64,000 nt of DNA from DASVFB01 sp963766345 (GTDB taxonomy: Bacteria; Actinomycetota; Thermoleophilia; Gaiellales; Gaiellaceae), in the NCBI GenBank assembly GCA_963766345.1, contig CAVXZL010000010.1, positions 1 through 64,000 of the forward strand, in the 5' to 3' direction. Position numbers and translations under genes: made by a program. The notes below the pieces were generated by a model. It saw only the letters and a program-made list of their open reading frames with translations. It searched no databases and was not told the DNA's origin. Below, in pieces: positions 22,955-32,240 of the stretch; position 1 is the first letter of the stretch; each line of letters begins with the position of its first letter.

Positions 22955-23707
22955 CTGGACGGCCGCGGGTCACTGGAGGGCAAGGTCGCGCTCGTCACCG
23001 GCGGCGGTTCGGGCATCGGCGCCGAGTGCGTTCGCGCGTTCGCCGCCGCGGGAGCGCGCGTGCTCGTCGCGGACTACGCCCCCGAAGCCGCCGACGCGGT
23101 CGCGGGCGAGCTCGGTGAGTCGGCGCGCCCGTTCGCCGCCGACGTGACCGACCCCGAAGCGTGCGTCGCCATGGTCGAGGCCGCGGTCGCCGCGTTCGGC
23201 AGACTCGACGTCGCCGTCAACAACGCCGGCATCTCGCCGGCGGCGCTGGTCCGCCTGGCCGACGTCGACGTCGCCGACTGGCGGCGCGTCGTCGCCACGA
23301 ACCTCGACGGCGTCTTCTACTCGCTGCGCGCGGAGATCCCGGCCCTGCTCGCCGCCGGCGGCGGCTCGATCGTGAACATGGCCTCGATCTACGGCGTCGT
23401 TGCCCGGGTCGGCGTGGCCGCGTACGCGGCCGCGAAGCACGGCGTCGTCGGCCTCACCCGCACCGCCGCGGTCGAGTACGGGCGCGACGGCATCCGCGTG
23501 AACGCGGTCGGGCCCGCGACGACGGAGACGCCGCTGACCCGCGCGGTGATCGCGGCCCAGCACGACGACATCGTGGCCAGGCTGCCGATCGGGCGTGTCG
23601 CGGTGCCCGGGGACGTCGCCCCGCTCGTGGTCTTCCTCGCATCCGACGCGGCGGGCTTCTGCACGGGCGGCTGGTACGCCGTCGACGGCGGCTGGACGGC
23701 ACAGTAG
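22955..23707 (+). CDS. Short-chain dehydrogenase/reductase
   Basis: Complete classical SDR: LEGKVALVTGGGSGIGAECV, NNAGIS, SIVNMASIYG, AYAAAKHGVVGLTR (Tyr and Lys of the active site) and GGWYAVDGGWT. About 250 residues. The frame has no ATG, GTG or TTG upstream of the glycine motif after the TGA at 22919; CTG codons at 22955 and 22973 are the candidates, and I use the first. A GTG at 23060 would remove the cofactor site. Divergent from the FAD dehydrogenase, so the two may oxidise the same ring substrate in turn. Confidence 0.85.
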   Translation: MDGRGSLEGKVALVTGGGSGIGAECVRAFAAAGARVLVADYAPEAADAVAGELGESARPFAADVTDPEACVAMVEAAVAAFGRLDVAVNNAGISPAALVRLADVDVADWRRVVATNLDGVFYSLRAEIPALLAAGGGSIVNMASIYGVVARVGVAAYAAAKHGVVGLTRTAAVEYGRDGIRVNAVGPATTETPLTRAVIAAQHDDIVARLPIGRVAVPGDVAPLVVFLASDAAGFCTGGWYAVDGGWTAQ

Positions 23708-23739
23708 TTCCGCGCGCAGGCTGGCCCGCAGCGGCCGGC

Positions 23740-24939
23740 TCAGGCGGCGGTGAGCAGCAGGCAAGAGGCGAGGGGCCCGGCCCCGGCCGACACCGCCGCG
23801 ACCCGAGCCCCCTGCACCTGGCGCTCGCCCGCGGCTCCGCGCAGCTGCACGCAGGCCTCGTACAGGTGCCCGAAACTGTGCAACCGGCCGCCGGAGAGCT
23901 GGCCGCCGCTCGTCGACAACGGCAGCTCTCCGTCGAGGCCGATCCGCTCGCCGCCTTCGACGAAGGCCCCGCTCTCGCCCTTGCCGCAGAACTGCAGTCC
24001 TTCGAGCCAGAACAGCGTGAGGACGGTGAAGCCGTCGTACAGCTGCGCGACGTCGACGTCGCCCGGCTTGAGATCGGTACGCGACCAGAGATGCGCGCCG
24101 GCGCTCGCCGCGGCGGTCGTCGTCATGTCCTCCCACTGATCCCACGACGCGCGACCGTGGAGGGCGCTGCCGACGGCCTCGACGCGGATCGGCGGACTCG
24201 GCGTGTCGGGTGCATGAGACGCGTGCGAGACGACCACGGCGGTCGCCCCGTCGACCGCGATGTCACAGTCGTAGAGGCAGAGCGGATCGCTGATCATCGG
24301 CGCCGAGAGGTACGTGTCGAGCGTCAGCTCGTCCCTCAACACGGCCTTCGGGTTGAGCGCGGCGTTCCGGCGTGCGTTCAGGCTGATCTGGGCGACCTGC
24401 TCCCGCGTCGTCCCGTACTCGTGCATGTGCCGGCGCGCGTTCAGCGCCATCCAGGTCGGCCCCGAGAACGCACCGAACGGGAGCATCCACTGCATCATCC
24501 CCGTGACGCCTTCCGCGTCGGCGGCGATGCGCTCGGTGGCCCGGCGCCAGGCCGTCGCCTCGTTGAGCGCGCGGTACACGAGGACGTGGCGGCACATCCC
24601 GGACGCGACGGCCATGCAGGCGTGGATCACCGAGGCGAGCATTCCGGGCGTCTCGGGGCCCGCGTAGTGCCAGTTGGTCTGGAGGCGGAGCGCGTCGATG
24701 ACGCGGTGGACACCGGGCCCGGACGAGCCCGGACCCGGCGGAGCGAGCCCTTCGGCCCGCGAGATCTCGCCCGGCCAGGAGACCACGCCGTCCACGTCCG
24801 CCGGGCGCAGGCCGGCGTCGGCGATCGCCTCGAGGGCTGCGTCGAGCGTGAGCGCCATGACGCTCCGCGTCAGGCGCCGCCCGACATCGGACTGCCCGAT
24901 GCCGGAGATGATGCAGGCGTGCTCGAAGCGCGCGGTCAC
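23740..24939 (-). CDS. Thiolase-fold protein, Ltp2-like (SCP-x type), nucleophilic Cys absent
   Basis: A 399-residue thiolase-superfamily protein encoded right after a DUF35 partner (4-bp GTGA overlap). At the site of the catalytic Cys in true thiolases it reads GPETPGMLASVIHACMAV, with no Cys in place, and continues VLVYRALNEATAW as in the steroid side-chain aldolase Ltp2. Ltp2 uses tyrosines instead; here LYDGFTVLTLFWLEGLQFCG supplies a Tyr in the matching loop, and GQLSGGRLHSFGHLYEACVQ replaces the usual GHP box. A retro-aldol cleavage of a beta-hydroxyacyl-CoA is thus likelier than thiolysis (inference from family). Confidence 0.8.
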   Translation of the reverse strand: MTARFEHACIISGIGQSDVGRRLTRSVMALTLDAALEAIADAGLRPADVDGVVSWPGEISRAEGLAPPGPGSSGPGVHRVIDALRLQTNWHYAGPETPGMLASVIHACMAVASGMCRHVLVYRALNEATAWRRATERIAADAEGVTGMMQWMLPFGAFSGPTWMALNARRHMHEYGTTREQVAQISLNARRNAALNPKAVLRDELTLDTYLSAPMISDPLCLYDCDIAVDGATAVVVSHASHAPDTPSPPIRVEAVGSALHGRASWDQWEDMTTTAAASAGAHLWSRTDLKPGDVDVAQLYDGFTVLTLFWLEGLQFCGKGESGAFVEGGERIGLDGELPLSTSGGQLSGGRLHSFGHLYEACVQLRGAAGERQVQGARVAAVSAGAGPLASCLLLTAA

Positions 24940-25331
24940 GCCGGCCGGAAGACCGGGACGAACGCGGCGCCGCGCTCGACGAACTCGACGTGCACCGGCA
25001 TGTCGATGGAGACATCAGCCGGTGAAGTGCCGACGATGTTGGTCAGCACGCGCAGGCCCGCCTGCTCCTCGAGCTCGACCACCGCGATGACGTACGGCAC
25101 TTCGAGCCCCGGCATCCACGCGTGCTCGTTGACGGTGAAGGTGTAGACACGGCCGCGGCCGCTCACCGGGGCGGGCGCGACGCGGTCGCCGTAGCAGCGA
25201 CCGCACCTCGGCGCCGGCGGATGGACGTAGTAGCCGCAGTCGGCACAGCGAGTGATCTCGAGGTAGCCGTCGATCCCTCCGGTCCAGAACGCTTCGTTCT
25301 CGTCGTCGATCCGCGGAACCGGCCAGACCAC
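24936..25331 (-). CDS. DUF35 OB-fold protein with zinc ribbon, partner of the thiolase-like protein
   Basis: 131 residues: a rubredoxin-like zinc ribbon (Cys29, Cys32, Cys43, Cys46 in RCADCGYYVHPPAPRCGRC) followed by an OB fold (GRVYTFTVNEHAWMPGLEVP, VVELEEQAGLRVLTNIV). Such proteins bind acyl-CoA and are required partners of Ltp2-type aldolases and some thiolases. It is the first gene of a two-gene operon and is divergent from the ligase at 25349 with only 17 bp between start codons. Confidence 0.9.
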   Translation of the reverse strand: MVWPVPRIDDENEAFWTGGIDGYLEITRCADCGYYVHPPAPRCGRCYGDRVAPAPVSGRGRVYTFTVNEHAWMPGLEVPYVIAVVELEEQAGLRVLTNIVGTSPADVSIDMPVHVEFVERGAAFVPVFRPA

Positions 25332-25334
25332 GTT

Positions 25335-25345
25335 GTTAGCCTAAC
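25335..25345. promoter_or_regulatory. Small palindrome between divergent start codons
   Basis: GTTAG-C-CTAAC fills most of the 17-bp gap between the DUF35 GTG (25331) and the ligase GTG (25349). With so little room both messages would be leaderless, and one bound protein could control both. Confidence 0.35.
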
Positions 25346-25348
25346 GCG

Positions 25349-26875
25349 GTGAATCTCGCCGCCCTCCTCGACGAGCAGGCGACGCGCTTCGGGGACCGCG
25401 TGCTGGCGACGTTCGAGGACGCCACGGTGACCTACGCGGGCCTCGCCGACGGCGCCGCCCGCTTTGCCGGCGGGCTTCGCGAGCTCGGCATCGTCGAGGG
25501 CGATCGCGTCGCGGTGATGATGCCGAACCGCGCCGAGTTTCTCTACGTGTGGCTCGGAGTTCTCAAGCTCGGCGCGATCGAGGTCCCGCTCCACAGCGCG
25601 GCGCGCGGGCCAGGCATCGCACACATCCTCGAGACCACGGGCGCGCGCGCGATCGTCGTCGACGGCGATTTCCTCGCGCACGTCGAGCCCTACCTCGGCG
25701 AGCTCGAGCACGTCGTCGTGGTCGGCCGGGGGTACGACGAGCTGATGCAGACTGCTGCACCGGCCGAGACGCGCGACGTCGAGCTGCGCCGGCCGGCGTC
25801 GATCCTGTTCACCGGCGGCACGACCGGCCCGCCGAAGGGCGTCGTCCTGCCGCACGGCCACAACGTGAACGTCGCCACGGGCACGGTCGAGACCGTCCGC
25901 TACACCGACAGAGACGTGCTGTTCACGATGTTTCCGCTCTTTCACGCGAACGCCAAGTACACGACGGTCGTGGCCGCGCTGATCGCCGGCGCGCGCACGG
26001 TGATCCACCGGCGCTTCTCCGCCAGCCGGTTCTGGGACATCTGCCGCCGCGAGGGCGTCACCGCCTTCAACGGCCAAGGCGAGATGCTCCGGATCCTGCT
26101 CAAGCAGCCCCAACGGGAAGACGATGCGGACAACCCGGTCCGGGTCGTCTTCGGAGCCGCCGCCCAGAGCGAGCTCGTGCTCGAGTTCGAGCAGCGGTTC
26201 GGGCTCTCGGTCCTCGACGTGTACGGCATGACCGAGACCGGCCCGATCACGGCGTGCACGTGGGACCGGCGCAGGCCCGGCTCCTGCGGCGTCCCGGTCC
26301 CGTGGTACGAAGTCCGGCTCGTCGACGAGAACGACCTCGACGTTCCCGACGACACAACCGGTGAGATCGTCGTCCGACCGAAGCGGCCGGACGTGATGAT
26401 GGGCGGGTACTGGGACAACGACGCGGAGACGTTGAAGTCGCTCCGGAACCTCTGGTTCCACACGGGCGACCACGCGAGGCGGGACGCGGACGGCTTCTAC
26501 TTCTTCGTGACGCGTGCGACCGACTCCATCCGCCGTCGCGGCGAGAACGTCTCGGCGTGGGAGGTGGAGCGCGTCCTCGCAGACCATCCGAAGATCCTCG
26601 AGGCCGCGGTCTATGGAGTGCCCTCCGAGCTCGGGGGCCAGGAGGTGATGGTCGCTGTCGTCACGCGGCCGGAGGCCGAGATCACGCCCGAGGAGCTGCT
26701 CGGCTTCTGCAGCGGCAAGATGCCGCACTTCGCGGTGCCGCGGTTCGTCCGCTTCGTGGACGAGCTGCCGAAGTCCCACGCGCAGCGGATCCTGAAACAG
26801 GAGCTGAAGGCGGAAGGAGTCGCCGCCCCCGGAGTGTGGGATCGAGAGTCGGCGGGCTACGAGGTTCGCCGCTAG
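25349..26875 (+). CDS. Acyl-CoA synthetase (AMP-forming), CaiC-like
   Basis: Activates an unknown carboxylic acid. ANL motifs: LFTGGTTGPPKGVVLPHGHN (P-loop), YGMTETGPITAC (A5), FHTGDHARRDADGF (A7), RRRGENVSAWEVERVL (A8). At A10 (LPKSHAQRILKQELK) the usual Lys position carries Arg (QRI). The length is 508 residues. The protein resembles carnitine/crotonobetaine-type CoA ligases such as the other copies at 50962, 53517 and 60428. Its start faces the DUF35-thiolase operon, so it may make the CoA ester they act on. Confidence 0.88.
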   Translation: MNLAALLDEQATRFGDRVLATFEDATVTYAGLADGAARFAGGLRELGIVEGDRVAVMMPNRAEFLYVWLGVLKLGAIEVPLHSAARGPGIAHILETTGARAIVVDGDFLAHVEPYLGELEHVVVVGRGYDELMQTAAPAETRDVELRRPASILFTGGTTGPPKGVVLPHGHNVNVATGTVETVRYTDRDVLFTMFPLFHANAKYTTVVAALIAGARTVIHRRFSASRFWDICRREGVTAFNGQGEMLRILLKQPQREDDADNPVRVVFGAAAQSELVLEFEQRFGLSVLDVYGMTETGPITACTWDRRRPGSCGVPVPWYEVRLVDENDLDVPDDTTGEIVVRPKRPDVMMGGYWDNDAETLKSLRNLWFHTGDHARRDADGFYFFVTRATDSIRRRGENVSAWEVERVLADHPKILEAAVYGVPSELGGQEVMVAVVTRPEAEITPEELLGFCSGKMPHFAVPRFVRFVDELPKSHAQRILKQELKAEGVAAPGVWDRESAGYEVRR

Positions 26876-26881
26876 GAGGGT

Positions 26882-27223
26882 TTGGCGAAACAGCGCGGTC
26901 GCGCAGACGCCTCGCTGATCGAATCTGCCGCAAACAGCGCGTTCAAATCGACGAACGCCCGCGCAGACCGGCGATGGACGGGGGCGATTGCGAACCGCTA
27001 CGGCGTCGGCCCGTGGAGCGTGTACTCGTACGCCGCGACGAACGTGACGGCGGTCGTCGACGGCGAGCCCACCGACTTCGCGATGCGCGTCGCTCTCTGC
27101 AACCTGCCCGACGGCTCGCGCATCGAGTTGATCCAGCCCGAGCACGAGCTCGGCGTGATCGTCGAGCTCGGCGGCGCCCAGCCGGGCTTCGCAATGCCCG
27201 AGCCCGTGGAGGGTACCCGGCCT
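26882..27223 (+). pseudogene. Broken VOC-family gene
   Basis: About 85 codons read as a VOC domain (RYGVGPWSVYSYAATNVTAV, DFAMRVALCNLPDGSRIELI), then the frame jumps to what looks like a C-terminal tail (LGVIVELGGAQPGFAMPEP) and runs antisense into the DMT permease gene. The second half of the fold is missing, so an internal deletion is likely. It begins 7 bp after the ligase stop, the place a VOC gene also takes after the ligase at 14956. Confidence 0.5.
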
Positions 27224-27229
27224 GAGTTG

Positions 27230-28138
27230 CTACGGCGCCGGAAGCATGGGCGCCGGCGCCTCGCGCGGGCGCAGCGCGCCGACGTAGACGCCGGCGAGGA
27301 TGACTGCGCCGCCCAGGAAGAGGTCCGAGCTGACGTGCTCGTTGTCCAGCCACGCCGAGAGCGCGATCGTCAGCGGCGGGGCGAGCACGAAGATGTACGC
27401 GACGCGCGACGCCAGCCAGCGGCGGAGCAGCAGGAGGTAGAGGATGAACATCAGCACCGAGCTGATCAGGACGACGAAGGCGAGCGCGCCCCACGTCCTC
27501 GCCTGGTGCGGTAGCGCGATGCTCTCGTCCGAGAGCAGCGAGACGGGGAGCAGGATCAGCGCTGCCGTCGCGGACGCGACGACGTTCAGCTGAACGGGGT
27601 GGAGCTGCAGCGGCAGTCGCCGCGCCAGCACCGCGGACTCGGCGACGCAGAGCATGCTGACGAAGAGCGCCAGCAACGAGAGCGGTGGGACGCTTCCCGT
27701 CAGCGGCGACGCCGTCAGCAGCGCCACTCCCGCGAGGGCCAACAGCGCGCCGGCCACCGCGCGCGCGTGCAGGTGCTCCTGCCGCTGGAGCACCGCGAGC
27801 AGCAGCGTCACGAGCGGTACGAGGGCGAACAGGATCTGGCCGATCCCCGCATGCACGTGCACGAAGCCGTAGTACGCGAGCCCCACCGCTCCCGCGTAGT
27901 TGAGCGCGCCGAAGACGGCGGCGCTCCCCAGCGCGCGACCGCGCGGCAGGCCGAGCTTCAGCGCCGCCGCGAGAGCGACGAAGACCGCCGCCGCCAGCGT
28001 GAAGCGCAGGCAGGCGCCCCACCACGGGTCGAGCTCCCGGTCGCTGAACCGCACGGCGATCGGGTTCGTGGCGATGATGACGGTGCAGACGCCGAAGAGC
28101 GTCGCCGCCGCCGTCCGGTCGTTTCCGGGAGCTTGCAC
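27230..28138 (-). CDS. DMT-superfamily (EamA) transporter
   Basis: An inner-membrane permease of 302 residues with about ten hydrophobic segments in two EamA repeats (for example FTLAAAVFVALAAALKLGL, ILFALVPLVTLLLAVLQR, LAFVVLISSVLMFILYLLLL and APPLTIALSAWLD). Relatives export metabolites or amino acids. The GTG start is 17 bp from a CTGAAC-N3-GTTCAG-type palindrome shared with the divergent crotonase gene, so it may export an intermediate of the local pathway. Confidence 0.85.
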   Translation of the reverse strand: MQAPGNDRTAAATLFGVCTVIIATNPIAVRFSDRELDPWWGACLRFTLAAAVFVALAAALKLGLPRGRALGSAAVFGALNYAGAVGLAYYGFVHVHAGIGQILFALVPLVTLLLAVLQRQEHLHARAVAGALLALAGVALLTASPLTGSVPPLSLLALFVSMLCVAESAVLARRLPLQLHPVQLNVVASATAALILLPVSLLSDESIALPHQARTWGALAFVVLISSVLMFILYLLLLRRWLASRVAYIFVLAPPLTIALSAWLDNEHVSSDLFLGGAVILAGVYVGALRPREAPAPMLPAP

Positions 28139-28155
28139 CGCGGGAGCTTACCGAC

Positions 28156-28170
28156 CTGAAGTCGGTTCAG
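28156..28170. promoter_or_regulatory. CTGAAC-N3-GTTCAG-type palindrome, site 2
   Basis: CTGAAG-TCG-GTTCAG matches 11 of 12 arm positions. It lies between the divergent DMT permease and crotonase genes. A likely -10 box TAGTAT (28195-28200) for the crotonase follows. A separate overlapping inverted repeat (CCGAC-N5-GTCGG, 28151-28165) could also explain the symmetry. Confidence 0.55.
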
Positions 28171-28210
28171 TCAGCGCGGCTCGGCCGAGCCGTTTAGTAT
28201 CGGCGGGCCG

Positions 28211-28999
28211 GTGAGCTATCGCTTCGCGACCTACGTGAAGCGCGGGCGAATCGCCTACGTGACGATCAACCGTCCGGAGGTGATGAACGCGCTCCATCTC
28301 GAGGCGCACCTCGAGTTGAAGGAGATCTGGGAGGATTTCCGCGACGACCCGGAGGTGTGGGTCGCGATCCTCACCGGGGCGGGCGAGCGCGCGTTCTCGG
28401 CCGGCAACGACCTAAAGGCGACCGCGGAGCGGACGGCGGCCGGCACCGACGTGCAGGGAAGCGAGCGCCCGCCGTTCGGGCGCATCACGCGCGACTTCGA
28501 CTGCCCGAAGCCGCTCATCGCCGCCGTCAACGGCGTCGCCGTGGGCGGCGGCCTCGAGATGGCGCTCGCGTGCGACGTCATCGTCGCCGCAGACCACGCG
28601 CGCCTCGGCCTGCCTGAGCCGCGCGTAGGGCTTTTCGCCGGCGCGGGCGGTATCCATCGGCTCGCACGGCAGGTGCCGTTCCACCTTGCGATGGGCCTCC
28701 TCCTCACGGGCAAGCTCATCCAGGCAGACGAGGCATACAGGATCGGCCTCGTCAACGAGGTCGTGCCGCTGCCGGGACTGATGGCCGCCGCGGAGCGCTG
28801 GGCCGCGGAGATCCTCGAATGCTCGCCGTCCAGCGTGCGGCTCACGAAGGAGGCGGTCTTCGCCGGGCTGAACGTTCCCGTCGACGAGGCGATCGCGGGC
28901 GACGCGGGACGGGTCGAGCGGCTGCTGGCCTCCGCCGACTTCGTCGAGGGGCCGCGGGCGTTCGCGGAGAAGCGGAAGCCCCGGTGGACCGGCCGGTAG
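28211..28999 (+). CDS. Enoyl-CoA hydratase/isomerase with the normal glutamate pair
   Basis: Hydrates a trans-2-enoyl-CoA or isomerises double bonds. Oxyanion-hole segments are GAGERAFSAGNDLKA and AVNGVAVGGGLEMALACDVI. Both catalytic glutamates are present: Glu116 (GGLEMA) and Glu136 (LGLPEPRVGLFAGAGG). The length is 262 residues. It differs in this from the three His-variant paralogues in the window. First gene of the long + strand operon; its end overlaps the NDP-forming synthetase gene by 16 bp. Confidence 0.9.
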   Translation: MSYRFATYVKRGRIAYVTINRPEVMNALHLEAHLELKEIWEDFRDDPEVWVAILTGAGERAFSAGNDLKATAERTAAGTDVQGSERPPFGRITRDFDCPKPLIAAVNGVAVGGGLEMALACDVIVAADHARLGLPEPRVGLFAGAGGIHRLARQVPFHLAMGLLLTGKLIQADEAYRIGLVNEVVPLPGLMAAAERWAAEILECSPSSVRLTKEAVFAGLNVPVDEAIAGDAGRVERLLASADFVEGPRAFAEKRKPRWTGR

Positions 29000-31098
29000 T
29001 CGAGGCGGAGCCGCCGAGCCCGGAGCGCCTCGCCTCGCTCCTCTCGCCGCGGAGCGTGGCGATCGTCGGCGCGTCCGACCGCTCGGGCTGGTCGAGGGGT
29101 GCGTTCTCGAACTTCGAGCGTCTCGGCTTCGAGGGCGCGCTCCACCTCGTCAACCGAGGCGGCGGCATCGTGCACGGGCGTCCCGCCGTCACGAGCTGCC
29201 GTGAGATCGGCGAGCCCGTCGACCTCGCGCTCGTGCTCGTCGGCGCCGCCGGCCTGAGGGACGCGCTTGCGGATGTCGGGGCGGCGGCCATTCCGAACGC
29301 CGTCGTCCTCGCGGCCGGCTTCGGCGAGGTCGGAGACGGCGGCTCGAGCGCGCAGCAGGAGCTCGTCGACGTGTGCCGCGAGCACGGGACGATCTTCGTC
29401 GGGCCGAACTGCCTCGGCTTCGTCAACGTCGCCGACCGCGCGCCGGCGTGGTCGGGGATGATGCCGGTGCCGCTCGTCTGCGGCTCGGTCGCGATCGTCT
29501 CGCAGAGCGGCGCGACCGGGAGCGAGATCGCGACCTTCGCGTCCGCGCAGAACATCGGCCTCAGTCACATCATCTCGACCGGCAACGAGGCGATGGTCGA
29601 CACGCTGGCGATGGCTGCGGCCGTTCTCGAGGACGAGCGCGTGCGGGCGCTCGCGATGTTCGTCGAGTCGATCCGCTCGCCGGAGCGGCTCGGGCAGCTG
29701 GCGGTGCGGGCCGCCGAGCTCGAGAAGCCGATCGTGATGATGAAGGTCGGCACGAGCACGCTCGCGGCGGAGATCGCACGCACGCACACGGGCGCGTTGG
29801 TCGGCGACGATCGGCTCGTCGACGCCGCGCTCCGTCAGTGGGGCATCGTCCGCGTGCGGTCGCTGGAAGAGCTCGCCGTCACCGCCGGGCTGCTCGCGCG
29901 CACGGGGCCGCTGCCGCCGGGCGGGCTCGGCGTAGTCTCGATCTCCGGCGGGGCGTGCGACATCATCGCCGATCGCGGCGAGGAGCTCGGACTCCCGCTA
30001 CCGGAGCTCGCCGACAGCACGCAGGCGCGGCTCGCGGACGTCCTCCCCGGCTACGTCACGCCGCGGAACCCGCTCGACATCACCGGTGCCGCGTCGGAGA
30101 GCCCGCAGCTCTTCGCGGATGCGCTCGCCGCGCTCGCCGGCGACCCGGGTGTGGCGGCGCTCGCGGCCGTGTTCGTGCTCCCGGTGGCGGAGCGCGCCGC
30201 GACGTTCGCGCCGCGGCTCGCGCTGATGGGCGACGGTCTGCGCGCGGCGGGCGACCGCGGCGTCCTCGTCGCGCCGACCGCCGGCGACATCGCGCCGGCC
30301 ACCGCGCGCTCGCTCGAGGAGGCCGGGATTCCGTACGCGATGACGCGTCTCGGCGACGCCGTCGCGGCGTTCGCGAACGCGATCCGCTGGTCGGCCTGGC
30401 TGCGGAAGCCGGCGTCGCCCGAGCCGGCGGAGGACGAGCTCGACATCGTCGACGCGACGGGCCCGTGGTCGGAGTCGCGCGGCCTCGAGCTGCTGGCGGA
30501 GAACGGCGTCCCGGTCGTGCCGTGGCGGCGGGCGCGGACTGCGGACGAAGCCGTCGCGGCCGCGCGCGAGCTCGGCTATCCGGTCGTCGTCAAGGTCCTC
30601 TCGCCGGAGATCCTGCACAAGACGGACGCCGGCGGGGTTGTGCTCGGGGTCGCGAGCGACGGCGGTGTGCGCGACGCGTTCGCTCGGGTGACTCAGGCCG
30701 GTCCGGGCGTCGAGGGTGCGCTCGTCGCGGCGATGCGCAGCGGCGGCGTCGAGTTGATCGTCGGCGTCGTCCGCGACCGCGAGTGGGGCCCGGTGCTCGC
30801 AGTCGGCCTCGGCGGTGTCTGGGTGCACATCGCCGACGACACGAGCCTTCGCCTCCTGCCGGTCGCGCCCGACGACGTCCGTGAGATGCTCGACGAGCTC
30901 CGCGGCAAGGCGGTGCTGGAAGGCGCCCGCGGCTCGCGCGCGGCCGACCTCGATCGCCTCGTCGAGGCGATCGTCGCATTCGCGCGGCTCGCGGAACGGA
31001 TGGGCCCGCGGCTCGCCTCGATCGAGGCCAACCCGCTGCGCGTCGACGGCTCGAACGTCGAGGCGCTCGACGCCGTGGTGGTCTGGTTGCCGCGGTGA
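28984..31098 (+). CDS. NDP-forming acyl-CoA synthetase (ACS/ACD family), fused subunits
   Basis: Makes an acyl-CoA with ATP (ADP + Pi) through a phospho-histidine, or the reverse. Domain order: CoA-binding Rossmann (PRSVAIVGASDRSGWSRGAF), ligase-CoA domain (SVAIVSQSGATGSEIATFAS, STGNEAMVDTL, the conserved RTHTGALVGDDR), then an ATP-grasp domain (GYPVVVKVLSPEILHKTDAG, LIVGVVRDREWGPVLAVGLG, ASIEANPLRV). The GTG at 28984 gives 704 residues, the usual size for the fused form. It overlaps both neighbours, so it is in the operon core. Confidence 0.9.
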   Translation: MDRPVVEAEPPSPERLASLLSPRSVAIVGASDRSGWSRGAFSNFERLGFEGALHLVNRGGGIVHGRPAVTSCREIGEPVDLALVLVGAAGLRDALADVGAAAIPNAVVLAAGFGEVGDGGSSAQQELVDVCREHGTIFVGPNCLGFVNVADRAPAWSGMMPVPLVCGSVAIVSQSGATGSEIATFASAQNIGLSHIISTGNEAMVDTLAMAAAVLEDERVRALAMFVESIRSPERLGQLAVRAAELEKPIVMMKVGTSTLAAEIARTHTGALVGDDRLVDAALRQWGIVRVRSLEELAVTAGLLARTGPLPPGGLGVVSISGGACDIIADRGEELGLPLPELADSTQARLADVLPGYVTPRNPLDITGAASESPQLFADALAALAGDPGVAALAAVFVLPVAERAATFAPRLALMGDGLRAAGDRGVLVAPTAGDIAPATARSLEEAGIPYAMTRLGDAVAAFANAIRWSAWLRKPASPEPAEDELDIVDATGPWSESRGLELLAENGVPVVPWRRARTADEAVAAARELGYPVVVKVLSPEILHKTDAGGVVLGVASDGGVRDAFARVTQAGPGVEGALVAAMRSGGVELIVGVVRDREWGPVLAVGLGGVWVHIADDTSLRLLPVAPDDVREMLDELRGKAVLEGARGSRAADLDRLVEAIVAFARLAERMGPRLASIEANPLRVDGSNVEALDAVVVWLPR

Positions 31099-32240
31099 AG
31101 ACGCCGGTCTGCGAGCTTCTCGGCATCGAGTTCCCGCTGCTCGCCTTCAGCCACTGCCGTGACGTCATCGCGGCGGTCACGAACGCGGGCGCCTTCGGCG
31201 TGCTCGGCGCGATGCGGTACGACGCCGACGAGCTGGAGGTGGCGCTGCGCTGGATCGACGAGGAGGTCGGCGGCAAGCCCTACGGCGTCGACGTCATCGT
31301 CCCGCAGCGCTACGAGGGCAAGGGAGAAGAGCTCGATCCGGAGGCGCTCGCGGGCCGCATCTCCGACGCCCACTGGCAGTTCCTCGAGCGCCTTCTCGCG
31401 GAGCACGACCTCGACGGTGTCTGGAACCGCGAGGTCGCGCTCGCATCGAGCCGCGCGTCGGGCCTCTTCTCAGACGCGAACGTCGATTCGCTCCTCGACG
31501 TCGCGTTCTCGCACCCGATCCGGCTGATCGCGAACGCGCTCGGCCCGGCGCCGGAGCGGCTGATCGAAAAGGCCAAGCAGCACGGCGTGCCGTGCGCGGG
31601 CCTCGTCGGCGCGCCGGAGCACGCTGTCCGGCAGGTGCAGGCCGGCGTCGACCTCGTCGTCGCCTCCGGCTACGAGGCCGGCGGGCACACCGGCGAGATT
31701 GGGACGATGGTGCTCGTGCCGGAAGTGCTCGCGGCTCTTCGCGGCTCGGGCGTCCCCGTGCTCGCCGCGGGCGGGATCATGACCGGGCGCCAGATGGCCG
31801 CCGCCCTCACCCTCGGCGCGGCGGGTGTCTGGACGGGCTCGGTCTGGCTGACAACACATGAGGCCGAGACGAGCGTGTTCCTGCGCGAGAAGATGCTCCG
31901 GGCGTCGTCGCGCGCCAGCGTTCGCTCGCGCGCCCGCACCGGCAAGCCGGCGCGACAGCTGCGGTCGGCGTGGCACGACGCGTGGGAGGGGCCGGAAAGC
32001 CCGGGCACGCTGCCGATGCCCTTGATGGGGATGCTCGGCGGCGAGGCGCTGGAGCGGATCGAGGCGGCGGCGGAGGGCGGTCACGCGGGCGCGCGCGAGC
32101 TCGCGTCGTACTACGTCGGCCAGGGCGTCGGGCTGATGACCGCTGCGAAGCGCGCCGGCGAGGTCGTGCAGGATTTCATGGAGGACTTCGTCGCTGCGTT
32201 CGAGGCCGTCGAGGGCGCGCTCGCCGAGGAGGTGACGTAG
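31095..32240 (+). CDS. Nitronate monooxygenase-like flavoprotein (2-nitropropane dioxygenase family)
   Basis: An FMN TIM-barrel enzyme of 381 residues. Typical segments are CELLGIEFPLLAF, VTNAGAFGVLGAMRYDADEL, the phosphate-binding VVASGYEAGGHTGEIGTMVL with a His-Thr-Gly that usually carries the catalytic His, and VPVLAAGGIMTGRQMAAALT / LGAAGVWTGSVWL. In acyl-CoA clusters such proteins may act as enoyl reductases or isomerases rather than on nitro compounds. The GTG start overlaps the preceding stop by 4 bp. Confidence 0.88.
   Translation: MKTPVCELLGIEFPLLAFSHCRDVIAAVTNAGAFGVLGAMRYDADELEVALRWIDEEVGGKPYGVDVIVPQRYEGKGEELDPEALAGRISDAHWQFLERLLAEHDLDGVWNREVALASSRASGLFSDANVDSLLDVAFSHPIRLIANALGPAPERLIEKAKQHGVPCAGLVGAPEHAVRQVQAGVDLVVASGYEAGGHTGEIGTMVLVPEVLAALRGSGVPVLAAGGIMTGRQMAAALTLGAAGVWTGSVWLTTHEAETSVFLREKMLRASSRASVRSRARTGKPARQLRSAWHDAWEGPESPGTLPMPLMGMLGGEALERIEAAAEGGHAGARELASYYVGQGVGLMTAAKRAGEVVQDFMEDFVAAFEAVEGALAEEVT

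Noticed and set aside
26882..27514. A 210-residue protein starting after the ligase gene
   Set aside because: Only the first 85 or so codons show a VOC fold; the remainder is antisense of the DMT permease.
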